From Buxus sempervirens (lineage: Eukaryota; Streptophyta; Magnoliopsida; Buxales; Buxaceae), in the NCBI GenBank assembly GCA_947561395.2, contig OX387183.1, positions 2,179,883 to 2,243,882 of the forward strand: DNA of 64,000 nucleotides, in the 5' to 3' direction. Made by a program: the position numbers and the translations under genes. This document shows, piece by piece, positions 44,511 to 57,356 of the stretch (position 1 is its first letter; each line of letters opens with the position of its first letter). The notes beneath the pieces were generated by a model. The model was given only the letters and a program-made list of their open reading frames with translations. It made no database searches and was not told the DNA's origin.

Positions 44511-45442
44511 TGTGTCAGCCACTTTTAATTGCAATTTACAAGTAAATTTTCCATTCAAATCAGGCATAACACCTCTTGAACCGAAAAGCCTAGAAAATAA
44601 ACATGATAGGAAAAGAGAAGAAAGAGATAGCAAATTTAATAAAAAGCACACCCTAGGATGAGCCGAAATTTCGACAGAATCTCTCCTAAAAATAGAGGGT
44701 TGACCAAACCTCAAATGGTCCAAAATCTCCAAAACATGCAAAAATCTAGCAATCACACAATTCATTCCATATCCATCCAGCCATAACCATCTAATTGAAA
44801 CACAATTCATTCATTCCCATTCATCATGTTTAATCCAAATTTAAAAAATCTATCACAACTCATCTATATTTAACACTTCACATTTCTTATCTTTTTCAGT
44901 ATAAGTCCCCATCTTCGCTTCTATTTCGCCTTAAATCATGAAATTTAAGAAAAAAGGGCTGCAGTAGAAAAAGGTGTTTTTAGGTACCATAGTAGAACTC
45001 TTGATTTGTTTATTGATTTCAACCATTAGCCTCATTCAACAACTTGTTATAGGAAGAAACAGATGGCTGTATGATATTGGTGTGTTTGATGGTTTATTGG
45101 ACCGGGGGTACTAAAAAAGTATTTTCTCCTTATTTTAATGTGTAAACTTTTGTGTTTTTCTCCATTTCCTACTTATATGTGTTGTGTTGTCTCCATCACT
45201 TATTTTTTTGTCATCTTCTTTATTGTAGAGCGTCATTATCTTGCCTTTTGTTTTGACCTTAATATTTAGTATCAAAATTTTGCTATTGATATAGTTTGTA
45301 GACCGGCATGATACTTACATGAGTAAACATCACAGATCATTGGACATCTCATCTTTCCATACAAATTCTTTTATGAAGCTGGTTAATTTTGTATGTGTGA
45401 AAAAATTGTGTTTCATTGATGTTTGGAAAATATATGACTTGT
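44511..45442. other. No gene seen
   Basis: AT-rich sequence without a recognisable reading frame, terminal repeat or gene fragment. The lost right end of the CACTA element should lie here or beyond. Confidence 0.5.
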
Positions 45443-46900
45443 TGTGAGACATGGAGAATTACCTAAATGACTTCCTTATCATCACACGAGGTTTACAAAA
45501 GGTTGGAGTCGCCACCATTTAGGTTAAGGTGTGAATGGACACCAAAGTGATCATAAAAGGTACAAATAGAGCTAAAGTAGCTCTAATTCATGGTTAAATC
45601 CAGAGATCAAGTAAGGGGATTAGGTTATGAGTAGGGGAAGGTATTAGGCATCCTTACTCATCCACACAAGGTGGTTGTTATATGTTGTTCATGTTCAAAT
45701 AATTGCTTGCTAACAAAAACATTCAAAAAGTGCTTGAAAAGAGAAAAACACATGTGAGATTTTTCCATATGAGTTGTCCAATTGATCTTGGACTCTCTCT
45801 ATGGATGTATCCCTTCTGGGATTTCATGATCAAGTAAAAAACCAAAGTAAAGCTTGAATAAAAGCAAGCTAAAACAAATCCGGAAAATTCAGTAGAAGAT
45901 GAAGCTATTTGAGCTTGAAAACTTCAATCTATCATAAACCATTCAAATAAAATTCAAATTGAATGAAACTAAAGCCATTTGAAAGCTTTTGTTAAGTAGA
46001 AGACTCAGGAAAAATTCCAATTAAATCCAATTAAAATCAGAAGAGATATACTTGTTTGAAATCTGCTGCTATAAATTAGTAAAAGTGGTGAGTAGCCAAC
46101 TTTTAAAGCTTATTCGTGGAGATTGGCTTCATATAAATCCTTTAAAATTTGCATGAATGAAGTATGAGATGCCATCTTTCGAATGAAATAGGCCTTACAC
46201 AAAACTTCATCTATTTGTGGCTTGTGTACTCCCTTAAACATGCCTAGAGGATCGTAGATGGACTTTGTTCTCTGCTACTGAGTAGTTTAGAGTCAATCAA
46301 ACACACAGAACTCAAATCAAAGTGAAAACTCTTGAAACCTATTGGATTTGAAAATAGACTCAACAAGGAAAACTCAGAGATGGAAATCACTCAAATCGGA
46401 GTTAAAATGAGCCTTTGGAGCTCAATCAAAGTGACAAGTTCAGCAATCTGACCTGAACTGACCTATCAACTTTAATCAAATGGTATCAAAAATCGGCTTC
46501 ATATAAATTTCTCAAATTTTATAGGATTAAATTAGACATCTTCACCTATCACCTGTCTTTGGAATCACTCAAAAATTCATCCGAATAATGAAGTCATGAA
46601 TAATCGAAGACAGGATACGGGTTTAGTCCATATTTGTGAAATTTAAGTAAAAGTAAGACAAAACAATGAGTATGTGGATTTGATTCAATTGAGTTGGATT
46701 AAAAATACTTGAAATGAGTTGGAAAACATTTAAAACAGCTTTAGGGTAAGGTTTTGGCTCAGGTCTCTCATTAGTTGGAGAGGAGGAGCCAAATCTACCC
46801 ACTTTGAGGCAAAAAGCTCAAAATAAAGAGATTAGACCATGGGGTCTTCTCTTGAAGATGAAATCACTTGAAATTAACTCATGAAGTCCTAAGAGATTGT
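45443..46900 (-). mobile_element. Tat-type LTR fragment, minus orientation
   Basis: From 45443 the complement of CATGTCTCACA is followed by the GGTGGCGACTC motif (45506-45516, complement) and by blocks similar to the solo LTR at 26941-29362. Shared examples are the TTCACACCTTAA stretch, the AAAACAATT..GCTAA stretch, and the words preceding CAGATTTGTTTTAGC-like sequence. The LTR start (TGTAGACACCCC) is not found to the right, so the right limit is approximate and the copy is truncated or diverged. Confidence 0.7.
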
Positions 46901-47335
46901 TCTTTTCTGATGAAATTAACTCTTGAAGATGAAATCACATGGTAATGGCTTAATTGTATCAAATAATAAATGAAACATGCAAGTCCCATCAAGAACTGAT
47001 CACTAGAAAAAAAATAATAAACACATGTAGTAGTGATTTATAAAATACATGTAAGCATACTAAGATAGAAGAAGAGTATTGAAATAAACAAAAGAGTATT
47101 TGTTTGATAAACAAATAGCCACAGCTAGCATGCATAATCTCATGCCATGCTCCCATCATGAAGACATCATAAAAACAACACAACAAGACAATGCTTTAAG
47201 AGAGATTGAGTTTGAAAACTAAAAAACCTAACCTCTTCAAAGGAACCTCATATATTAATGGTACAATTAATTCCATGGCTTTTAGAACATCGCAAGGGAT
47301 GAGATAGGTGGGCAGGGGGGTGGGTGGGTGGGGGG

Positions 47336-47443
47336 TAGTGGTGTCTCATGAACACATGTGATGTCATGGAATCTGTCATTGACAGGGGGGGGGGTGGTGG
47401 TGGTGTCTCATGAACACATGTGATGTCATGGTATCTGCCATTG

Positions 47444-47494
<51 letters not shown>

Positions 47495-47545
47495 GGTGTT
47501 TCATGAACACATGTGATGTCATGGCATCTGCCATTGACAAGGATA
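47336..47545. repeat. Three short repeats separated by G runs, including G47
   Basis: Three copies of a unit of about 48 bp (TCATGAACACATGTGATGTC, then ATGG..TCTG.CATTGAC) are separated by G-rich tracts. The second tract is an uninterrupted run of 47 G at 47447-47493. The antisense poly-Pro frame is a by-product. Upstream, 47310-47337 is also G-rich. Confidence 0.9.
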
Positions 47546-49945
47546 TTTTCATGTCAAATGGTGGTAGTGCATGGGACAAGTAAGAAAGTAAGATGGTAAC
47601 TAAATGGGTTGCCATGCTTTATAATTATACTCTGGTAGGTTTGAGGTCACCCTCATTTCCATGGAGATTTTCATCTATGTGTAACAACCCCATTTGGTTT
47701 CTTATTGAATGTGACATGTTATAGTGTGTTGTTGTAATATGAAAGCATATGATGAGTATATATATATATATATGGCTAGGATAATAGAGTTCAAAGCAAC
47801 TCATTAATGCTGGAGCGGAAGGAGATCTAGTGTGGTTGACGTTGATTATCTCTAGAGCATGAACAAATGTGCTAGAGATTTCTTCCTTCTTGGGCACTGA
47901 ATTATTGAGCACTTTAATTTAAAAATAGATAAATGTCACAAATGATAGAGATTCCTTCCTTATTTTCCAAGAATCTTTCCATTTATATAGGGAAAAGGCT
48001 CTGACTATAATAAGTGTTTACGTGCTTCTATTTTCGATAAAATGCTGGGTCGGAATTTTCTTGCAGTTTCTCAGTTTCCAAATGCAGCCTTAAGATTTTA
48101 AGAGAAGAAAAGAATCCCAAAAATTTGATAGTTTTAGTGCCTAATTTAGGTATTAAAAAAAGCCAATAATTGTGGAGATGAAATCTTGTGCAGGGTAGAG
48201 TTCAATGTGCTAAAATACTTGGTGGGTCATGGACATGGACCCCCTAGTATAAAAAATTTCTCTCCTAGGCGGGACCTTCTAAAACGGATAAGTTAAGCTC
48301 TCCAAATAAGCTTCCATGTGCGCAATGAAATCATCTGCCAGGGTCTTGCTGTAGACCTTGTAGCCTAAGTGAGATGCCTCTGTGTTTTCATTTTTTTAAA
48401 TGTGAATATATTTTCACATTGAAAAAACAAAGGCCTTGAGATGCCGCGTAGGTTGCAGGGTCTGTTCATCCTTTTTTTCTCCAATTAACAAGAATTAAAC
48501 AATTCAAGACCAAGTATAAAGGCAATCATACCATGATCCAACACATGACATGCTAATCACTTTGTTTGTACCATTATAATAAATGCTCTCTCAATATGTA
48601 TCTTGTAGGAAAGCAGCCCATTGCCAATAAATGTGAAGGGGATTTGCTAATCTTGAATGAGTCTTTGATGTTAAGGAAACCTTTATAAATGAAGAGAAAA
48701 GTTATTCCCTCTCCAAATCAAGCACTGAAGAACATATGGGATTCTACACTTACGAAAAGCATCTTCACAATCTACATGGTAGAGTTCTATTGTGGTGGAA
48801 ACAGTCAGCTTGGTTAAAACCTTCTTGTAATGGTAATTTGCTGTTTTGGTAATTCAAATGGCAAGTCAAATGAGCACTCAGAGTATGACTCTCTCAGCTG
48901 TGAAAATTGGAATTTAAGAATCTGCACAAAATGTCATTTGCTGAACTCCAAACTCCTCCTCTAATTAAAGAATTTCTCTTCAATGCTTCTAACCAATTCA
49001 TAATTTTGCACATGACTAAATTGCTTCTCAAGTTTTTGTTTATGTTCAAAAGTTTACTTATAAAATCAAAAACAACATATGCCTGCACCTATTAATTGTT
49101 AAATAGGTAGTGAATTAACATTTAATCTTCTAGAAGACATTAAACATGTTATGCATAATGCCATGGAGGCTCTTAATTATTAATAATGTTTCAGTTTTTT
49201 TTTTTTTAATAAGAGAGCTTCAGTGCCATGAAGTCCTCCGTAGGTTGGAAACCAACCCAATGGATTAGATGGGAAGCAATTTATAAATTTCAGAATCTTT
49301 CTGTGCTAATCGAAGTCGACGTGGAAATACTTGAGCTAGATGGACTGCATCATACTTAAACTAAATGGGTTGCATGCTTTAGATCTGGGTTAAAACCTTC
49401 TTGTAATGGTAATTTATTGCCTTATTACCCTACCGAAGTAATTCTCTAAATAACCTGTGGGATTAGGTTGGGAACAATGTCGTGAAGACCACTGGAAATA
49501 GAAACTTTTCATTTGTCTGTAACTTCCAAACCAAGAAACCCAGTTGAAGAATGGGTTGGCTCCACTCAAATAGATATGATTCCATTAAAGGGTACCCTTT
49601 TAGAAAGGAAAGCCTGCAAAACACTTTACTGAAGTTGGGAGGATGTGGGGAACTAAAATGACTATATTTTGAACACACTTCTCCACAGTTTTTAGTCAGA
49701 TGGATGGTCCCCTTGGTAAAATTTCCTTTATTAATTTGGGGTTGGTACCCCAAGTGGGGACCGATGACCTAGATGTGAACTAGGTATCCCCATGGAAATC
49801 AAAGGTCATGGATACTGTAGCATGTGAACTTGAAGTGACAGAAACAATCCCTTTAATGACCATGACAACCTTAGAGTGGCCTCCCTCTTAACTCTTTATG
49901 TAATCCTGTTTTTGGTTAATGAAAATACACAGTGTGGCTTCTTAC

Positions 49946-49946
<1 letters not shown>
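47546..49946. other. Intergenic, possible foldback at 48300-48480
   Basis: No gene recognised. Around 48390-48420 a tight inverted repeat (AATGTGAA...TTCACATT) sits in the centre of weakly matching arms that include GAGATGCC / GGCATCTC, suggesting an old foldback MITE. A (TA) run lies near 47757-47773. Confidence 0.45.

Positions 49947-49990
<44 letters not shown>
49947..49990 (+). repeat. A44 homopolymer
   Basis: A run of 44 A follows GTGGCTTCTTACC. It could be the tail of a LINE, SINE or processed transcript insertion; no coding sequence is recognised upstream. Confidence 0.8.
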
Positions 49991-49992
<2 letters not shown>

Positions 49993-50787
49993 TGCTACCC
50001 TCAGTCTGTACAAGCAGGTTTTAGCATCAATCGTCACGGAAAACCGCATTACACTACAAAAAAAAAGTGATATAACGACACTAATATAAGGGCATTTACA
50101 AAAAAAAATGCCATTATAAGTGCCTAAATACGGCATTTCATATACAGATGCTATTATAAAACAATTTATTACGGCATTTTTCTAAAAATGCTATTATAAA
50201 ACTATTTATTACGGCATTTTCCTATTGAATGCCGTTATAAAATAATTTATTACGGCATTTTTTAACTGAATGCCCCTATAAAACAATTTGTTACGGCACT
50301 TATCTACCAAATGCCGCTATACAGTAATTTATAAAATATTGTATTACGGCACTTTACTATGAAATGCCGCTATAAATATAAAATAATTATTAAAAATAAA
50401 GTAAATTTTTGGGTAAATTTATTTAATTGATGTTTTATGAAAATAATTCAAATTTAGTCATGCAATTATTTGAAAGAATACTAGTTCTTAATTATTTGAA
50501 GAAAACATAATTAATTACCAATTAAAAAGAATTGGATGATTGAATATGAATTAGTTTTAAAAAGTAACCCTAAAAAACGATTTTTCCTTTTTTTTTTTTT
50601 TTGGGGTCAATGCTTGCAATCGACGAATGAAACAGAGCAGAAGACCTGTCAGATTGGGGCGAGGGGAGAGAAAACAGTGAAAACTCAACTTTCTGTTGCC
50701 TATATGTTAGTTCTCTCTTGCAGTTGTTCTGCGGCGTCTCGTTCTTCAGATTGATCTCCTTCCTGATCTATTTTGAGCACCGTGGGG

Positions 50788-50856
50788 CTATGGATGTTGA
50801 GGCCGAAAGCGAATCGCCTCCTATTAGAGCCCTTGGCTCTCTATTCAAACTCATTG
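50788..50856 (+). pseudogene. Unidentified captured first exon
   Basis: An ATG-started exon reading MDVEAESESPPIRALGSLFK, then LIE, ends in a possible donor GAGGTATTC. It is preceded by a pyrimidine-rich 5' UTR-like stretch. It looks like the first exon of a host gene, but I do not recognise the protein. A second donor-like CAAAGGTAAGT lies at 51022. Confidence 0.4.
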
Positions 50857-51351
50857 AGGTATTCCTACTGTCTGCAATTATCCATCAATCGATAGAGGCA
50901 TATAAAAGAGAGGGAAAAAAAAACTAGAAACCTTGTTCTATTGTTAACTTACCAACCGGAGATCCTGAGAGCTCTGGCTTTGATTTACGTTTAATTCTCT
51001 TCTTCCTCCTTGCTTCATCTCAAAGGTAAGTATATTTAACGAGTATTAATTTTATCTTCCTGTTTTGGTATTTGAAAGTATTTGCTTGTGATTCTTATGA
51101 ACAATATTGCAAGCTCGAACTCAAATTTATAGGAAAAAACACATCTTAGTGATTTAGATTGAGTTGATGCTAGGAATTTTGCATGATTTGTGCTTAGTTG
51201 AGTTATTTGTTTAAGATCTGTGTCTTCGTTCTTCCGTTGTTACCTAGAATAGTATCGGAGCTTCAAGCGATTGATAATCAGATGCTCTTTCTTGGTGACT
51301 CGATTCGGTTTTGATTTAATCTTCGTCAGTTATCGTTTGCTTCTACAGTTG

Positions 51352-53845
51352 TGTAACGCCCCGGATCCGTGTTGTTCAATAAAGATATAACACGTCTCAT
51401 GGAGGTTAGGCAAGGATCGTTAATCAATTATGATCGCTGGATAATCATCTAGCTATAACCTGACAGAGTGCACAATTTCATTTATCCAAAATTGTAACAT
51501 TTAAAACTGAACTAGAATCATATGGTTCAACCCCAATTAACTTTAACACATCTCAATTATTCAAAGTTCTCAAATTCAGAACAAGATAACCTACAAGTCT
51601 AAGGAAGGTAATAGTAATCCTCCTCCCTATAAGCCTTAGCAGGATCTACCCCGGTAATCGCCTCACCACGAGTATCTGAAAAACAAACAAAACAAACAAT
51701 GGAGTGAGATACGAATATCTCAGCGAGTAGCACATGCATGCAGAAATAGTTGACCACAATTTAAAACTATGCATCGACAAACACTCAATACGGATTAACA
51801 ACCAACATCAATTCCCAAGTGCAAATCAAAACTTGTTCTAATCAAACAAATCACATCTCAGTTAAGTACGGCAACCCATTGATTGGTCAATGTCATGACT
51901 ATCGTTTAGTTGATAAATTAAACATGCCAAGTAGACACTCCACACCTCCATGTACATAGTTCCGGCCTACTCAGGGTTTCGGATACTCTGAAATGACGGC
52001 CTACTCAGGGTTTCGTCATCCAATGCAGGCCTACTCCCCGGGTTTCTGCATTGACAACCAGGCCTACTCAGGGTTTCTGGCTGCTCTACACCGGTCGTGG
52101 CAACATACAAGGCCATGCAATTCCAACAACCAACAATAACATCACATTACTAAGCTTAAACATCTGGATCCAGGACAAGCTAGACCAAAACAGTAAAACA
52201 TCGTGTAATCACAATTCCAATATCAAGGTAAAACTATTCATTCCTCATCATGTAAAACCCATCACAGTTCATCACTTGTCCCTCTGGACCAAGCAGTATC
52301 TCAAGTACTTTCAGCATTTTCTCATTTTCGTAACACATGCCATTCGGAAACAAAACTGAATTCATTCATACCAAGGAAATCCTTACAATACATTTAAAGT
52401 TTCCAAACAAGTGAAACCAGAATAGAATAACTCCTCAATCAAAACAGTGTATAAAACAGAGTGAATGTAACTGGTAACTCTTAGTGGTTTGGCATCCGGC
52501 ACAACACTCATAAATAACCTAAATTCAACTTGGAAGCTTTTAAGAAGTTAACTAAATTTTCCTCTAATATTTTCATAGGCAAAGTAGATCCTAAAGTTCC
52601 CAAACAAGTGAATAGTGAAGTGGTTTAACCCTTAAGACACCCAATTACTCTTGGCTAAATCAGATTTCCATTTCAGTAAGTAAAATAGGGTAGGCGCTCA
52701 CTTCCTGAAGTGGGCGCCGGGTGAACGTCGGTCGGCGATAAGAAAAATAGGGTAAAAGGTTGCTTCCGCTCACTCGACGCTAAATGAGCGTGAGATAGGC
52801 GCGAGCTGAGCGCTAGGTTCGCGCGAGCTGAGCAGCAGGTTTTTGAGTGCACGCGAGTTGAGCACCGGGTTCGCGCGAGCTCGGCGGTAAGTCAAATTTA
52901 ACGGGGCGTCTAGCTAAGAGGTGAGCGCAAGTGGGCGCTAGGTTCGCAGATACCCCCTGCGATTTTCAGTTCTCTGTAAATTTGAGATCTATATCTCTGG
53001 CTGGTTTGTTTCGGTCTGTTATTGCTCCAATACCCTCCTAGTACTCCCAGAAGACTTCCCAACCATATTTGGATTTAATCTAAACACTTTTAATTTCAAG
53101 ATAAAATTCAATCTCCGACTCTGTTTCATGTCATTCCAGAAAACCAGAAGAAAAACCAGAAAACTCATACATCACTTAAAATACAAACCATGCATAAGAA
53201 TAAGCTCACGAAAACATCAAACACAAAACCCAGTTGTAAATCAGTGCTACTCACCTGAATGCGCTTATTCTAGAATATAGCAAACCTCGGCCGATCACCA
53301 CTCCGGCCACGCACGCGAGTACAGAATCTACCCAAACAATTTGTCTCGAGCAGAGAGAAATAACCCACTCAACTTCAACTCCAAGATCCGTCTCTTACCC
53401 CTTGCGATGCTTGTTCTTCACGAGCAGAGCCCTAATCGCCACTCCAGCCGGTTCTCCTGAATATCAGACTAACGAACAATGTTTCCGTAAGTATGATACG
53501 CGTATTCCCTTAAACCCAAAACCCTACTTTCCCTTTTTGTACATTTACCTTGTGATACATACGCCACTCGATTAATCTTTTAACTCCTTGATCCTATGCG
53601 TGCTCGCCCACTGAAAAATCCTACATGTTCCGCATCCACTTAGGTTAACAAGTGCCCAAGCTATATATATTTTTTTAATACTAATAATAATATAATTTTC
53701 CAGAAAAATGGCTATATAACGCCTGTACATACGAGTATGGGCTAAGCCCTCAAACCATAGAAATCACCTGATGAACACAGTTTATATATCAAAATAAATA
53801 ACTAAATAAATAAATAAATAACTCACCAAAAATCGGGGTCTTACA
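51352..53845 (-). mobile_element. Tekay-like solo LTR inside the CACTA
   Basis: Read on the minus strand it starts TGTAAGACCCCGATT and ends CCGGGGCGTTACA. Exact TSD AGTTG (51347-51351 and 53846-53850). It has the conserved palindrome GAGATACGAATATCTC (about 51706), a GCGCGAGCTGAGC word block (52690-52950), and a CCTACTCAGGGTTTC short repeat, four to five copies (51960-52080). Confidence 0.94.
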
Positions 53846-54213
53846 AGTTGCATGAGCTCTGATGATTTATTAGAAATTAAGTTTTCCTTTGAATCACATC
53901 TTTGAAAGAATTTCTTCGTCGGATCTATCAGTTCACTTCAGTCTTCTTGAGTGAGCTCCAAATTTTGCAGAGAGAGCAACCAAGATGATCCGAAATTTGA
54001 AACCTTACAGTATAGAGCACAAGCTTACTGAATGTTTTCATTTGACCATTTTGCCCCTGTCAATCGTGATATCTCGTGGTGAAGACACTGACATGTACAT
54101 GTCTAGGCAACACTGGAATTAATTTTGGTAAGCAAGATTACTGGTTTTTTTATTGTGCAGACCTTTCATCTTCTGATTTGTTTAAAATCTGAACTCAGTT
54201 GTGCCTCCTAATA

Positions 54214-54878
54214 GATGATGAAGAATCAAGGCAATGTTTTCTTGCTAGTTTAGTGATCGGAAGTCTAAGTATCAGGTATGCCACAATTTGTAATTAATAT
54301 AGCATTCGAATGTCCATATTCTGCATTTTGAGCATCATGTCTCATGCCCTTCTGAAAAATGTTCTCTAGTACTTCAAATTGGAGATGCACAAAACCTCTT
54401 GGTGATTATTTAGCTGAAAGGAACAACATGGGTATATGTAAGTGATTTAGTGTATCACTATGTTGCATAGTAATTCACACATCACAATAATATATGTAAT
54501 TCATTTTTGTATGTTGCTACTAGCTTATACATGGTGCCCTTGTATATTTTCTGTCCTTTTATTTATTTTATGCAACATATGATGTTGACACACGTGCGAT
54601 TACTCGTAGATTAAGGCAGGACGGAAGCCTTATAAGTTTACTGAGTACTGAAGATTCCAAAACCAATGAGGAATTGCTGGAAATGTCTCGTAAATGGGAT
54701 ATTGTTGGTAAGATCTGGATCATAGGCTGAATTAGCGAGGCAGCTCCGCTGAATGCGAAGGCTTTTTTTATATCTATATAATTATGCAGGTGTTGATTTG
54801 ATAAGTGATGTATCCTATGATGCTCCTTATGAATGGGTCCATTAAACAGTTTCAGACTGGGAATTCAGCACCAATAAG
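54214..54878 (+). pseudogene. Captured carbamoyl-phosphate synthase small-subunit exons
   Basis: Four consecutive exon pieces encode the N-terminal domain of the glutamine-hydrolysing subunit of plastid carbamoyl-phosphate synthase, which feeds arginine and pyrimidine synthesis. 54214-54275: DDEESRQCFLASLVIGSLSI. 54370-54437: TSNWRCTKPLGDYLAER. About 54581-54707: YDVDTRAITRRLRQDGSL and on to KWDIVG. 54790-about 54878: VDLISDVSYDAPYEWV, then a stop, then DWEFSTNK. GT donors follow three of them, so genomic DNA rather than cDNA was captured. The third exon has lost its AG acceptor. The catalytic glutaminase domain is absent, so it cannot make the enzyme. Confidence 0.88.
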
Positions 54879-55110
54879 TGTTTTTGTTTCTTATATCTCT
54901 GTATGAGCTGCAAGCTTTTATTTTTTATTTAAATAAATAATAATTAAAGTATTTTTTTTTTCATAGAATTGCATTTGACTCTGCTGTTGCAATCAATGAT
55001 AGCCCAACTTGTGGTTGATTTCTTTCAACATATGATGCCTGTTTTCTGCTGTTTTCCTTCTTCCTTCTGTTTATGTATTTAATTTTTTTTTTTGGGGTAT
55101 GTAATTGCAG

Positions 55111-55453
55111 CCTTTACAATAACATACTTCATCCAAGCAAGTTCGCTGTTGGCGCAGATTTCCATTGTTTCAAGTATAAGATTGAGCCAAAATGGGAGGA
55201 TGCTATCTGTGCTAATGGAGGGAGTGGACTATACATGCTGGCTATACACGGTAAACTTTGGTTTATACAGATTGAATGCTTAATTGTTTATAAACTCATT
55301 CCAATTCTTGATATCAATTTCTACTAGTTGCTAGCAATGATTGTAGAGCAGTTTGATCATGGAGATGAAATTTGTGGAGCAGTTGTTAATGTTCGAGCTA
55401 AGCACGAAAAAATATCCATATGGACCAAGAATACTTCAAATGAAACTGCTCAG
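55111..55453 (+). pseudogene. Captured eIF4E exons
   Basis: 55111-55250, after a TTGCAG acceptor, encodes [20 protein letters not shown], then [17 protein letters not shown]. It then jumps with a deletion and frame change to CWLYT before a GT donor. 55328-55453 encodes [17 protein letters not shown], then [18 protein letters not shown], ending in CAG/GTACT. These are the central exons of eukaryotic initiation factor 4E, which binds the mRNA cap. The cap-binding Trp of the KWED motif is present. The first exon, the MTFSRGK part and the last exon are missing, so no functional factor is encoded. Confidence 0.92.
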
Positions 55454-55758
55454 GTACTAATCTTCATAAATACAAATAGATCAACTTGCGTTTTTAATCA
55501 GCTTTTTTTTTTTTTTTTATAGATTTGTTTCCTACAAATCCCAAGCAATACATCACAGGACTTCTCTTGATTATCCACCATATTAGTGTCATCTCTGGCA
55601 GGCTTAAATTTTTGTCAGCATACTGTTTACATTTTGTTCTACTTAGTAGCAGTTGTAATAGCAGCAGTGAATGTTCTACATACTGTTTACATTTTTGTCA
55701 GCATGTTTGCGAATAAATGATTCCCTTTGGATACAATTTTGTTTGTTTGTAATAACAG

Positions 55759-55893
55759 TATTGTAGTTCAAGTGGAATAGATGATGCGCACCTTTTGAAG
55801 CGGGACTCTGCTGCTGAACAAAAGCCCAATCATGAGAGCTTACTAAAGAAATCCAGTAACATGCTAATGTCTTACAAGCTCTGTAATTTTAAC
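55759..55893 (+). pseudogene. Unidentified captured exon-like piece
   Basis: After a TAACAG acceptor the frame reads YCSSSGIDDAHLLKRDSAAE, then QKPNHESLLKKSSNM, with no obvious donor. It is exon-like in composition and lies downstream of the eIF4E exons, but it is not the expected last eIF4E exon. I do not recognise it. Confidence 0.35.
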
Positions 55894-56760
55894 TTTACCT
55901 TTTGCTTTTATTTTGATATGTATTTATTTGCCAAACCTTGGAGGTTAATTTTGGCAGTATGTAATTTGGATTCAAATGCTTTGATATTATGTAATGGCAC
56001 AGTGCTAAGTCATTTGAAATACTGATACTCTTAAGAATTTGTAATTATAACTATAAGTAGTTTAAGATTTTATAGTTGCTTTACAAGATGGATAATGATG
56101 CTCAAGGGGTGGCAAATGGACATGGTATCCAGGGTTAGCAAGTGTAGAATTTGCTTGTCTCTAGGTTTTTGGATTTTGTTATTAGCTTTTTTTATGGTCG
56201 CTTGTAGGTATTAATGGTCTTAGGTATCTGCCTTTTTGGTGTCATTTCTTCTGCTCGAGCTACAGCTTATTAAGTTAGGTAATTTTTTAATCAATAAAAG
56301 CAGAGTTTTCAGACCTTAAGTGATGCTTTAAGTTTCTAATTCAGTTTTTAGATTTTATTTTTTTTTGTCAATGAAAACAGAGTTTTCAAAACTTAAGTGA
56401 TTACTTAAGTTTCTAGTTGAGTTTTTAGATTTTATTTTTTGGTCCTTTGATTTGTTTGTTGTTTAATGTGTCAGTATTCTAGTTTATGTAGATTTCTGAT
56501 GAGTTTTAGAGGATTTTGGTTGCATGAAAAGAGAAAAGAACCAAATAGTAAAATTTCAAGTAAAAACAGAGCCTATGTACTTTGTTTTAGGGTATTAATT
56601 GAGTGAAGAAGACAGAAAAATATAAAGTATAAAGGAAAGAAATAAATGGGATGTTTCTGGCAGATTTATATCCATTGTTAAGGACCAGAACTAGTTTTAT
56701 GGAAGTTGAAAGCCTGAAGTAACAAAAGAAACAATTTTATAGAACATTTTTTTAAAATTA
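55894..56760. other. CACTA interior without recognisable gene
   Basis: AT-rich and intron- or UTR-like, with a local near-repeat (CAGAGTTTTC and GTTTTTAGATTTTATTTTTT words near 56304-56360 and 56380-56440). Confidence 0.5.
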
Positions 56761-57134
56761 ATATACTTTTAGCGGCACTTGGTGGCTGCTGTTAAAGCCT
56801 TCAAATACTAGTAAACTTTATTACGACACTTTAAAAAAATGCCGTAATAGCTTACATTTTTACAGCATTTTTAAATGCCGTAAAAAGTCACCTTATAGCG
56901 GCATATTCCAAAGCGTCGTTATAAGTTGTCACTATAGCATAATGCAACACCACTTGAAATGGAAATTTATCAAAATGCTGTTATATGTTATAATGGCATT
57001 TTTCATATTATAAGGGCACTTTTGAAGTGCCGTAATAAAAGGACTTTTTTGTAGTGTTACCAAGACGCATTTAACCCTCCATGAACTCCAAGTGTAAAAT
57101 TGATTTCAAGGAAAGTTCAGTTTCTTACGAGAGT

Positions 57135-57143
57135 TATAAATAG
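57135..57143 (+). promoter_or_regulatory. TATA box
   Basis: TATAAATAG in a promoter-like setting 222 bp upstream of the first Met codon of the next reading frame. It may be its promoter or an old LTR promoter. Confidence 0.45.
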
Positions 57144-57356
57144 AGGAGACTTTCATAAATATTAATACAAAGTTTAGAAAAAAAAAAATTAAAGGTTTGA
57201 TCAAATATCACAATTCCAGCTACGTTCTTGCAGAAAACCATGCGCACAATAGAGGGAACCATCATTAAACAAGCATTAATTCCTTAATTCCTTGCCATCA
57301 CAAACAAACTCAAACCAAGAAAACAAACTTATGAGAAGGACAAACTTATTGGTCAG

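Larger units (their letters stand above)
50052..57056. mobile_element. Complete CACTA transposon carrying captured host exons
   Basis: It starts CACTACAAAAAAAAAGTG and ends CTTTTTTGTAGTG, with the 3-bp duplication TTA (50049-50051 and 57057-57059), which is diagnostic for CACTA. Subterminal repeats around TACGGCATTT..TGCCGTTATAA fill 50060-50380 and 56770-57040. I see no CACTA transposase frame. The interior holds exons of carbamoyl-phosphate synthase small subunit and eIF4E plus unidentified exon-like pieces, all plus strand, and a solo LTR. It is a non-autonomous, gene-capturing element. Confidence 0.95.

Noticed and set aside
47376-47615. Proline-rich protein on the minus strand
   Set aside because: The Pro run is the complement of the G47 tract and the flanks are short repeats.
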